A stretch of 64,000 nt of DNA from Falsiroseomonas sp051860665 (GTDB lineage: Bacteria; Pseudomonadota; Alphaproteobacteria; Acetobacterales; Acetobacteraceae), in contig NZ_JBHYDM010000004.1 of assembly GCF_051860665.1 (NCBI RefSeq), positions 289,224 through 353,223 of the forward strand. The letters run 5' to 3'. Positions 41,219 to 49,425 of the stretch are shown here, in pieces. A program made the position numbers and the translations under genes. Position 1 is the stretch's first letter. The number at the start of each line of letters is the position of its first letter. A model generated the notes under the pieces. It was not told the origin of the DNA. It worked only from the letters and a program-made list of their open reading frames with translations, and ran no database searches.

Positions 41219-42340
41219 ATGTCCTCTTTCCTTCGTCGTCGCACGCTCCTCGCGCTGGTCGCCGCCCCGTCCCTGGCGGCGCCTGCCCTGGCACGGGGGG
41301 CAGGGGGCCCGCCACCGGCGGCGGGCGCGGATCGGCCCCGGCCCGGCGGTCCGGCGCTGGACCAGGCCGAGTGGCTGGCCTTCACCAGCCGCTTCCTCCG
41401 CCCCGATGGCAGGGTCGTCGATACCGCCAACCAGGGTGTCTCGCACAGCGAGGGCCAGGGCTGGGCGCTGCTCTGCGCCGAGCAGGCGCTGGACCGGGAG
41501 GCCTTCGACAGCATCCTGGGCTGGACCCGCCGGGTGCTCGGCCGCCCGCATGATGCGCTGCTGTCCTGGCGCTTCCGGCCCGATGCCTCCGGCCATGGCG
41601 GGCAGGTTGACGATCCGAACAATGCGACGGATGGCGACCTGATGTTCGCCTGGGCGCTGCTGCGCGCCGGCCGGCGCTGGCGGTCCCCCGAATATACGGC
41701 GCAGGGCGTGGCCGTGGCGCGCGACGTGCTGCGCCTGCTGGTCCGCCAGGTGGGGGACGAGATGGTGCTGCTGCCGGGCGCGGCGGGCTTCGAGCAGCGC
41801 GACCATGTGGTGATCAACCCGTCCTACTATGCCTTCCCGGCCATCCGGGCGCTGGCCCAGGCGGTGCCCGATCCGATCTGGCTGCGCCTGGCCTCGGATG
41901 GGCTTTCCCTGCTGCGCCGGGCGCGCTTCGGCCGCTGGGGCCTGCCGGCGGATTGGGTGGCGTTGCCGCGTTCGGGCGGGCGCCCTTCGCCGGCTCCGGG
42001 ATGGCCCGCCCGATTCTCCTATGACGCGATCCGCGTGCCGCTCTACCTGGCCTGGGCCGGGCTGGGGCGGGAGCCGGCGGCGGTGGGTGCCGCCCGTTTC
42101 TGGTCCGATCCGAATCACACCCGGATGCCCGCCTGGACAGATTTCGGTTCCGATGCAATCTCACCCTATGCGGCATCGATCGGAATTCGAGCGGTGGCTC
42201 AATTGGCGATTGCGAAGCACGCAGAAGAATCGCCGGTGCCGGCCTGGCCGTCCTTGGGTGAAGCCAAGGATTACTATTCAGCCGTGCTCACGCTGCTCGC
42301 TCGTCTCGCCTGGAGAGATTCGCTGCAAGCTTCGATATAA
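41219..42340 (+). CDS. bcsZ: Cellulase/endoglucanase, glycoside hydrolase family 8
   Basis: A 373-residue GH8 enzyme with a leader (residues 1 to about 26, ending ALARG). The catalytic acid is Glu78 in SHSEGQGW, and the family signature NATDGDLMFAWALLRAGRRW puts Asp138/Asp140 in the active site. It cuts beta-1,4-glucan and corresponds to BcsZ or CMCax, which Komagataeibacter needs for orderly cellulose export. It is the first gene of the rightward operon. The 3' 200 bp is visibly less GC-rich than the rest. Confidence 0.88.
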   Translation: MSSFLRRRTLLALVAAPSLAAPALARGAGGPPPAAGADRPRPGGPALDQAEWLAFTSRFLRPDGRVVDTANQGVSHSEGQGWALLCAEQALDREAFDSILGWTRRVLGRPHDALLSWRFRPDASGHGGQVDDPNNATDGDLMFAWALLRAGRRWRSPEYTAQGVAVARDVLRLLVRQVGDEMVLLPGAAGFEQRDHVVINPSYYAFPAIRALAQAVPDPIWLRLASDGLSLLRRARFGRWGLPADWVALPRSGGRPSPAPGWPARFSYDAIRVPLYLAWAGLGREPAAVGAARFWSDPNHTRMPAWTDFGSDAISPYAASIGIRAVAQLAIAKHAEESPVPAWPSLGEAKDYYSAVLTLLARLAWRDSLQASI

Positions 42341-42360
42341 GTGTGCCTTCGCGGCAGAGA

Positions 42361-42375
42361 TTAGGTATTCCCTAA
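42361..42375. promoter_or_regulatory. Small palindrome between bcsZ and the proline-rich gene
   Basis: TTAGGTATTCCCTAA has perfect 5-bp arms around TATTC, in an AT-richer 81-bp gap. It may be an operator or a processing hairpin. Low confidence. Confidence 0.25.
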
Positions 42376-42421
42376 CGGTCGCGGTCACGGCATGTTGCGC
42401 CGCGAACGGGGGTTAACTCGC

Positions 42422-43639
42422 ATGCGCCAAGATACGGATGTGGCCCGGGTCGCCGCCGCTCTGCGGACCCCGGCTATCCGTTACCGCAGTTTCGGAAACG
42501 AGCCGGTCCGGACGCCTGTTCCGGCGCCGGACGCGGACCCTTACGCGCTGCTCGGCGCCGCCATGACGGCCGCCGCCGAGATCGGCCAGCAGCAGGGCAT
42601 GCCGCCGGCCGAGCCCTGGCAGGCACCCGCCCCACCGCAACCCGCCCCGCAGGCCTATGCGCCCGCGCCGGAGACCTTTGCCCCGCCGCCGGCGCCCGTG
42701 GCCGCACCGGTGGCGCCCGTGGCCGCCCCCATTGCCCCTGCGCCCGCGCCGGAAGTCGCGACTCCCGTGCCGGAGGAGCCGGCGCTGCAGTCCTGGCCGG
42801 CCGCCCCCGCGCCGGCCGCCGCCTGGATGGAGACGCCGGCCCCGCGGCCGGAGCCCGCCTTCGCCGCGCCGCCGGCCGCCGAGCCGCCGGCACCGCCCGC
42901 CGAGGCCGCGGCCGCCCCGGCCTGGGTCGATCCGCCGGCGCCCCCCGCCTGGTCGGAGCCCGTCGCCCGCGCCCCGCTGCCGGAGCCCGCGCCACCCCCG
43001 GCGCCGATCCCGCCGCCCCCCGTGCAGGTCTGGCAGGAGCCCGAGCGGACCGAGCCGGTGGCCGTGCCCAGCCCCGCCCCGACCGCCACCGGCTGGACCC
43101 CCGCGCCGGCCGCCGCCCCGCCCAGCCCGCCGGCGCCGGCGCCCGCACCCGTGCCGGCTCCGGTCCAGGCCGCCGCCCCCACTCCGGCGCCCGCCGCGCC
43201 GCCGACGCGCTTCGGCGTGGCGGAGATGACGCTGCTGCACGCGGCCGATGCCGCGCCGCCGCCCCCGCCGCGCCCCGCCCTTTCCACCCTGGCCGAGCTT
43301 TCCTCCGCCCCGCCGGCAGCGCGGCCGGAGCCGCCGCGCGCGCTGTTCCCGCTGATCGAGGCGCTGGACATGCCGGGCGGTCTCGCCGCCCGCCGCGCCC
43401 CGGCGCGGGAGGTGGCGGCGCCCGCGCCGGCCGCGGCGGCGGAGCCCGTGGTGGAAGCCGCCGCACCACCGCCCCCGCCGCGCCTGCTCGCGGCGGCCGA
43501 GATCGACCTGCCGCTTGCCGAATTGCTGCGGCTGCTCGCTGCCGACCCGGCCGATTCGGCCGAAGGCTTCCTCGCCCTGCGCCGCCCCCCCTCGGGTCAC
43601 ACCCCGGCGCAGACCGTCCCGACACCTGATGTTCCTTAA
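42422..43639 (+). CDS. Proline/alanine-rich protein of the cellulose locus (BcsP/BcsO-like position)
   Basis: A 405-residue protein. Only the ends look globular: residues 1-60 (DVARVAAALRTPAIRYRSFG, DPYALLGAAMTAAAE) and the last 100 (RALFPLIEALDMPGG, LPLAELLRLLAADPADSAEGFLALRR). Between them lie about 230 residues of Pro/Ala with regularly placed Trp (PAAAWME, PAWVDPP, PPAWSEP, VWQEPE). The position just before bcsQ is that of small accessory genes such as bcsR, bcsO and bcsP in other loci; the 'Y-R-x-F' N terminus is compatible. Start taken at 42422 after GGGGG; 42392 adds ten residues. Probably a cytoplasmic scaffold or regulator; this is inference. Confidence 0.55.
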   Translation: MRQDTDVARVAAALRTPAIRYRSFGNEPVRTPVPAPDADPYALLGAAMTAAAEIGQQQGMPPAEPWQAPAPPQPAPQAYAPAPETFAPPPAPVAAPVAPVAAPIAPAPAPEVATPVPEEPALQSWPAAPAPAAAWMETPAPRPEPAFAAPPAAEPPAPPAEAAAAPAWVDPPAPPAWSEPVARAPLPEPAPPPAPIPPPPVQVWQEPERTEPVAVPSPAPTATGWTPAPAAAPPSPPAPAPAPVPAPVQAAAPTPAPAAPPTRFGVAEMTLLHAADAAPPPPPRPALSTLAELSSAPPAARPEPPRALFPLIEALDMPGGLAARRAPAREVAAPAPAAAAEPVVEAAAPPPPPRLLAAAEIDLPLAELLRLLAADPADSAEGFLALRRPPSGHTPAQTVPTPDVP

Positions 43640-43660
43640 GCCGGGAGGCTACCCCCGACC

Positions 43661-44461
43661 ATGCCGCTGATCTGTTTCGCCTCCCCCAAGGGCGGTGTCG
43701 GCAAGACGACGCTCGCCGCCAACCTGGCCGACGCGCTGCAGCGCGAGGGGCGCCGCGTGCTGGTGATCGATTTCGATCCGCAGAATACGTTGCGACTCCA
43801 TTTCGGTGTGCCCCTGACGGATATGGGCGGCTTCACCGCGGACCTGCCGCGTCGCCCGGACTGGCGCGCCTGCGTGCGGGAGACGGCCTCGGGCGTCATG
43901 GTCCTGCCGCATGGGGCGATGGAGCTGCGCGGCGCGCTCGGCCTGGCCGCGGCGCTGGAGCGGGACCCGGAGCTGCTGGCGGCGCCGATGCGCTCCATCC
44001 TCTCCGACCCCGGCCTGACGGTGATCGCCGATACCTCTCCCGGCCCGTCGCATGCGCTGGCGGTGCTGGTGCCGATGGCCTCCATGGTGATCGCGGTGCT
44101 GCAGGCCGAAGCCATCAGCGCCGCGCTGATCCCGGATATCGACAGCGGCCGCTTCCTCGGCTCGGGCACCATGGCGGCGCTGTTTGCCGGGCGCCTGCGC
44201 GTGGTGCTGAACGAGGTAGACCTGAATTCCCGCCTTTCGCGCGCGGCCGCCGATGCCGTGGCGCGGCATCTCGGCCCGCGCCTGCTGGGCGCCGTCAGCC
44301 GTGACGAGACCATGGCCGAGGCGCTGGCGATGCAGAAGCTGGTGCAGGAGATCGCGCCGGATTCGCGCGCGGCGGAGGATATCCGCGGCATCGCGCGCGC
44401 CGTCGAGGCCGCGCTGCCGGCGGCGCCCGAGGGCTTCACCATGGGATGGGGCGCCCGATGA
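43661..44461 (+). CDS. bcsQ: Cellulose-synthesis ParA/MinD-like ATPase
   Basis: A 266-residue P-loop ATPase with the deviant Walker A KGGVGKTT (residues 10-17), VIDFDPQ as Walker A', and ADTSPGPS in place of the Walker B strand end. It fits BcsQ (YhjQ), which positions or stabilises the synthase complex. It ends in an ATGA overlap with bcsAB. The gene between the proline-rich gene and bcsAB is the standard place for bcsQ. Confidence 0.86.
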   Translation: MPLICFASPKGGVGKTTLAANLADALQREGRRVLVIDFDPQNTLRLHFGVPLTDMGGFTADLPRRPDWRACVRETASGVMVLPHGAMELRGALGLAAALERDPELLAAPMRSILSDPGLTVIADTSPGPSHALAVLVPMASMVIAVLQAEAISAALIPDIDSGRFLGSGTMAALFAGRLRVVLNEVDLNSRLSRAAADAVARHLGPRLLGAVSRDETMAEALAMQKLVQEIAPDSRAAEDIRGIARAVEAALPAAPEGFTMGWGAR

Positions 44462-47400
44462 GTTTTGCCCAGTCGCTGCGCCAGGGCCGTGCGTTCCGGG
44501 GCGGGCCCTGGGCACGGCGCTGGGTGTCCTGGCCGCTGATGGCGCTGAGCCTGGTCATCGGCCTGATCTTCACGGTCGCGCCGCTGCAGGCGGAACAGCA
44601 GGCCTGGCTGGCCGTGGCCGGCTTCCTGCTGTTCCTGGTGGCGAACCGCATCCCGGGCCGGGCGATGACGATCTTCATCGTCTTCATGTCCTGCCTGGTC
44701 TCGCTGCGCTACATCTACTGGCGACTGGTCGATACGCTGGAATTCACCAGCTTCCTGCAGACCTTCCTCGGCACCGGCCTGCTGCTGGCCGAGGTCTATG
44801 CCGTCACCACCATGCTGCTGGCCTATTTCCAGGCGATCTGGCCGCTGGACCGCAAGCCGGTGCCGCTGCCCGAGGATCCGGACCAGTGGCCGACCATCGA
44901 TGTCTTCATCCCGAGCTACAACGAGCCGCTGGAGATCGTGAAGCCCGCCATCTACGGCGCGCTGGCGATCGACTGGCCGCGCGACAAGATGAACGTCTAC
45001 CTGCTGGATGACGGACGGCGCGACGAATTCCGGCGCTTCTGCGAACAGGTGGGCTGCAACTACCTGATCCGCGCCGACAACAAGGGCGCCAAGGCGGGCA
45101 ATATCAACGCCGCGCTCAAGGTGACCAACGGCGAGTACATCTGCATCTTCGATTGCGACCACGTCGCAACCCGCGCCTTCCTGCAGCTCACCGTCGGCTG
45201 GCTGCTGCGCGACCGCGACCTCGCCATGGTGCAGACGCCGCACCACTTCTACTCGCCCGATCCCTTCGAGCGGAACCTCGCCTCCGGCCAGCGCGTGCCG
45301 AACGAAGGCCTGCTGTTCTACGGCATGGTGCAGCAGGGCAACGACCTGTGGAACGCGGCCTTCTTCTGCGGCAGCTGCGCGGTGATCCGGCGCGAGGCGC
45401 TGCTGGAAGTGGGCGGCGTGCCGACCGAGACGGTGACCGAGGACTGCCACTGCTCGCTGAAGATGCAGCGGCGCGGCTGGCGCACCGCCTATCTGCGCGT
45501 GCCGCTGGCCGCTGGCCTCGCGACGGAACGCCTCATGCTGCATATCGGCCAGCGCATGCGCTGGGGCCGCGGCATGATCCAGATCCTGCGCATCGAGAAT
45601 CCGATGCTCGGCGCCGGGCTGAAGTTCTATCAGCGCTGCTGCTACTTCATGTCGCAGTTCCACTTCCTGTTCCCGCTGCCGCGCTTCGTCTTCCTGACCG
45701 CGCCGCTCGCCTTCCTGCTGTTCGGCGAGAGCATCATCGCGGCCTCGCCGCTGGCCATCATCGCCTATGCGGGCCCGCATATCCTGCACTCGGTGGGCGC
45801 CACCAGCCGCCTGTCCGGCCATGTGCGGCACAGCTTCTGGTCCGAGATCTATGAGACGGTGCTGGCGCTGTATCTGATCCCCGTCATGCTCGCGACGCTG
45901 CTCGACCCGAAGAAGGGCAAATTCAACGTCACGGACAAGGGCGGCACGCTGCAGGAAGGCTTCTTCGACCTGCGCGCCGTGGGGCCGAACATGGTCCTCG
46001 CGCTGGCGCTGATCGCCGGGCTGCTGTCCGGCATCTACGGCCTGACGACCAACAGCTACGACAGCCTGGACTTCCAGGCCTATGCCTTGAACTTCCTGTG
46101 GGCCGCCCTGTCTTTCGTGGTGGTGCTCGCGGGCCTGGCCGTGGGCCGCGAACGACGTCAGGTGCGCGAACGCGCCCGCGTCGGCGCGGTGATCGCGGCG
46201 AATGTGGTGCTGGCCGATGGCCGCGTGATCGAAGGCGAGACCATGGACCTGTCGCTGGGCGGCGCTGCCGTCGCCATCGAACGCCCGGGCGATGTCCCGG
46301 ATGATGCCGCCATTACGCTGGAGCTGGATGTCGGCCCCGAATGGGTGGCGATCCCGGCCGAGGTGCTGCGCTGGCAGGAGGGCCGCCTGCAGGTGCGCTT
46401 CGCCGCGCAGACCCTGCATGACGAGGGCAATATCGTGCGCGCCGTGCTCGGCCGCGCCGATGCCTGGGTGGACTGGGACGATGTGCGCGAGGACAAGCCG
46501 CTGCGCTCGCTGGGCGAGGTCGCGCGTTCGATCGGCGGCCTGTTCCGCGGCGACAGCCAGTTCTCCTTCTTCACGCGCCGCCAGCGCCGCAACAAGGTGG
46601 TGATCCGCACCGAGCCGGCGGCGGCCGAGGCCCTGCCGACGGAGACGGCCGGCGAGGCCGCCACCCTCGAGGCGCCCGTGCGCCGCGCCCGCGGCGAGAG
46701 CAGCGTGCGCCGCGCCGCGGCCATCGCGCTGGCCCTCGCCCTGGGCGCGCCGGGCCTGGCCCAGGCGCAGGTGAACCTGCGCGGCGCCCCGCCGCCGCCG
46801 CCCGCGCTGCAGCCCGGGCCCCAGGGCCTGCCGCTGACGCTGACGCCGCAATCCCCCGGGGTTGGCACCTTTGGCGCGCCGGCGACGCAGTCGGGCGCCG
46901 TGCCGCTAGGCCTGCCCGCGCAATCGCCGGGCATCGGCACCTTCGGCGCGCCCGCGACCCAGGGCGGCGCGGTGCCGCTGCAGCCGCAGGGCTCGCCCTT
47001 CGTCAATCCGATCATGCCCTTCAACCAGGCCCAGCCGGCCCAGGCCCCGGCCCAGGCGCCGGTCGGCGTCACGCCCTTCGGCCAGCCGGCGCAGCCGGGC
47101 CAGGCTCCGGCGCAATCCGGCGCCTCGCCCTTCGGCCAGCCCGCGCCGGGCGGCCCTTTCCCGGGCCAGCAGGGCCCGATCGGCAGCGCCAATCCGCCGC
47201 CCACCGGCCTGCCGCCGCTGCCCGTGGCGCAGCCCGGCTTCCAGGGCGGCCCCGCGATCGGCAGCTTCGGCGCGCCGACCGGCGATATCGGCTCCACCCG
47301 CACGGAAACCCGCACGCTGCGCCAGCTCGGCCTGCGCGCGCCGATGCAGATGCGCGGCACCTCGGACCTGCAGGGCGTGCTCTTCGGCGTGCGTGGGGAT

Positions 47401-49425
47401 GAGGTGGTGACCAGCGCGCGGCTGGTGCTGCAGGGCGCCACCAGCCCGGCGCTGATCCCGGAATACAGCCAGATCGCGATGGCGCTGAACGAGCAGTTCG
47501 TCGGCGTGATCAACCCCGATCGCAACCGCCCCGCCTTCGGCCCGCTGGAATTCCCGATCAACCCGGTGTTCTTCGCCGACCTGAACCGGATGAACTTCCG
47601 CTTCACCGGCCGCTATACGCTGGAGTGCAACGACCCGCTCTCCGGCCTGCTCTGGGCCAATATCTCCGACCTCTCGACCCTGCAGCTGACGCTGGAGCGC
47701 CTGCCGCTGCAGCGCGACCTGGCCCGCCTGCCGGAGCCCTTCTTCGACCCGCGCCTGCTGCGCGAGCCGCTGCTGCTGCCGGTGGTGGTGCCGGAGGCGG
47801 TGAGCAACGAAAGCCTGCAGGCGGCGGCCACCGTCGCCTCCTGGTTCGCGGTACAGGCGGACTATCGCGGCGCCAGCTTCCCGGTCTCCTTCACCCTGCC
47901 GCAGCGTGGCAATGCCGTGGTGATCGCCGGCGGCACGGAGACCATCCCCGGCCTCGCCTTGCCGCGCTTCGATGGGCCGACGCTCGCCCTGGTGCCGAAC
48001 CCCACCGACCGCTTCGGCCTGATCCTGGTGGTCGGCGGCCGGAACGGCGAGGAGGCGGCGCAGGCCGCCGTGGTGCTGGCCGGCAGCAAGGAGGCCCTGG
48101 CCGGCGAGATCGCCGTGGTGCAGCCGATCAACGTGCCGGCGCGCCAGCCCTATGACGCGCCGCGCTGGGTGCGCAGCGACCGCCCCGTGCGCCTGGGCGA
48201 GCTGGTCGATCCCTCCGAGCTGCAGGCCTTCGGCTATGCGCCCGGCCCGATCTCCGTGCCCTTCCGCACGGCGCCGGATCTCTACACTTGGCGTGGCCGG
48301 CCGCTGCCGGTGGAGCTGAACTACCGGTCCCCGCCTGGCCCCATCATGGATGTCGCGGTCTCTCGCCTCGATATCGCACTGAACGACATCTACCTGCGCA
48401 GCCTGCCGCTGCGGGATCCGGAGGCGCCCTGGCCGCTGTCGATCCTCAGCCGGCAGTTCGGCCAGTCGGAACGGATGACCGGCCGCTTCGGCCTGCCGCC
48501 CTACCTGATCTTCGGCATGAACGAGCTGCAGATGCGCTTCGACATGCGCCCGCTGCACCGTGGCGACTGCATCGCGGTGCCGGCCGATGTGCGGGCGGGG
48601 ATCGACCCGGACAGCACCATCGACCTGTCGGATGCCTATCGCTTCACCACCCTGCCGAACCTCGCCTTCTTCTCCGGCTCCGGCTTCCCCTTCACGCGCA
48701 TGGCGGATTTCTCCGACACCGCGGCGGTGCTGCCGGACCGGCCGAATGAGGTGGAGCTGACCTCCTTCCTGACGCTGATGGGGCGGCTCGCCTCCCATGT
48801 CGGGCATGCCACCACGGGCATCCGCGTGGTGCGCGCGGCGGCGCTGGAGAGCGTGGCCGGGCGGGACCTGCTGGTGATCGGCACGCTCGGCCGCCAGCCG
48901 GCGCTGGAGACGCTGCTGCGCGACGGGCCGGTGACGCTGCAGGGCAACCGCCTGTCCGTCGCCCTGCCGGATGCGCTGGAGGGCTTCCGCAACCTGTTCC
49001 TGGGCGACGAGCCCCGCGTGGCGCGGGAACAGGCGCAGGCGCTGCTCGCCTCCCCCGGGGAGGGCCTGGGCATCCTGATGGGCTTCGAGAGCCCGCTGCG
49101 CTCCGGCAAGTCCGTCGTCGCGCTGACCGGCACGACGCCGCAGGGGCTGGAGCAGATGCTGGCCGCCCTGCGCGACCCGGAGCAGGCACCGCGCGTGCAG
49201 GGTGACCTGGCCATCCTCTCGGCCGGGCGGATCACCGGCTTCACCCTGGGCAATCACTACACGGTCGGCACGCTGCCGCCCTATATCTGGCCGCAATACT
49301 TCCTGCAGACACGGCCGGACCTGCTGCTGCTGCTGCTGGCGATCGCCTGCGCCATCGTCGCCGTTCCCGCCTATTGGGCGCTGCGCCGTCGCGCGGCCAT
49401 CCGTCTCCGGACGAGGACCACATGA
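44458..49425 (+). CDS. bcsAB: Fused cellulose synthase BcsA-BcsB
   Basis: A 1655-residue fusion. The BcsA half has the GT2 motifs DDG (Asp184), DCD (232-234), TED (327-329) and QRMRW (365-369) between about eight helices, and a PilZ domain with R567-x-x-R570 and DLSLGG (597-602) to bind cyclic di-GMP. A hydrophobic segment near 755-770 resembles the old BcsB leader. A Pro/Gln/Gly-rich linker (about 772-940) follows, containing a duplicated SPGxGTFGAPATQ unit. The BcsB half (about 945-1655) is periplasmic and ends in a transmembrane helix (LLLLLLAIACAIVAVPAYWAL). It polymerises UDP-glucose and guides the chain into the periplasm. Komagataeibacter AcsAB has the same fusion. Confidence 0.93.
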   Translation: MSFAQSLRQGRAFRGGPWARRWVSWPLMALSLVIGLIFTVAPLQAEQQAWLAVAGFLLFLVANRIPGRAMTIFIVFMSCLVSLRYIYWRLVDTLEFTSFLQTFLGTGLLLAEVYAVTTMLLAYFQAIWPLDRKPVPLPEDPDQWPTIDVFIPSYNEPLEIVKPAIYGALAIDWPRDKMNVYLLDDGRRDEFRRFCEQVGCNYLIRADNKGAKAGNINAALKVTNGEYICIFDCDHVATRAFLQLTVGWLLRDRDLAMVQTPHHFYSPDPFERNLASGQRVPNEGLLFYGMVQQGNDLWNAAFFCGSCAVIRREALLEVGGVPTETVTEDCHCSLKMQRRGWRTAYLRVPLAAGLATERLMLHIGQRMRWGRGMIQILRIENPMLGAGLKFYQRCCYFMSQFHFLFPLPRFVFLTAPLAFLLFGESIIAASPLAIIAYAGPHILHSVGATSRLSGHVRHSFWSEIYETVLALYLIPVMLATLLDPKKGKFNVTDKGGTLQEGFFDLRAVGPNMVLALALIAGLLSGIYGLTTNSYDSLDFQAYALNFLWAALSFVVVLAGLAVGRERRQVRERARVGAVIAANVVLADGRVIEGETMDLSLGGAAVAIERPGDVPDDAAITLELDVGPEWVAIPAEVLRWQEGRLQVRFAAQTLHDEGNIVRAVLGRADAWVDWDDVREDKPLRSLGEVARSIGGLFRGDSQFSFFTRRQRRNKVVIRTEPAAAEALPTETAGEAATLEAPVRRARGESSVRRAAAIALALALGAPGLAQAQVNLRGAPPPPPALQPGPQGLPLTLTPQSPGVGTFGAPATQSGAVPLGLPAQSPGIGTFGAPATQGGAVPLQPQGSPFVNPIMPFNQAQPAQAPAQAPVGVTPFGQPAQPGQAPAQSGASPFGQPAPGGPFPGQQGPIGSANPPPTGLPPLPVAQPGFQGGPAIGSFGAPTGDIGSTRTETRTLRQLGLRAPMQMRGTSDLQGVLFGVRGDEVVTSARLVLQGATSPALIPEYSQIAMALNEQFVGVINPDRNRPAFGPLEFPINPVFFADLNRMNFRFTGRYTLECNDPLSGLLWANISDLSTLQLTLERLPLQRDLARLPEPFFDPRLLREPLLLPVVVPEAVSNESLQAAATVASWFAVQADYRGASFPVSFTLPQRGNAVVIAGGTETIPGLALPRFDGPTLALVPNPTDRFGLILVVGGRNGEEAAQAAVVLAGSKEALAGEIAVVQPINVPARQPYDAPRWVRSDRPVRLGELVDPSELQAFGYAPGPISVPFRTAPDLYTWRGRPLPVELNYRSPPGPIMDVAVSRLDIALNDIYLRSLPLRDPEAPWPLSILSRQFGQSERMTGRFGLPPYLIFGMNELQMRFDMRPLHRGDCIAVPADVRAGIDPDSTIDLSDAYRFTTLPNLAFFSGSGFPFTRMADFSDTAAVLPDRPNEVELTSFLTLMGRLASHVGHATTGIRVVRAAALESVAGRDLLVIGTLGRQPALETLLRDGPVTLQGNRLSVALPDALEGFRNLFLGDEPRVAREQAQALLASPGEGLGILMGFESPLRSGKSVVALTGTTPQGLEQMLAALRDPEQAPRVQGDLAILSAGRITGFTLGNHYTVGTLPPYIWPQYFLQTRPDLLLLLLAIACAIVAVPAYWALRRRAAIRLRTRTT

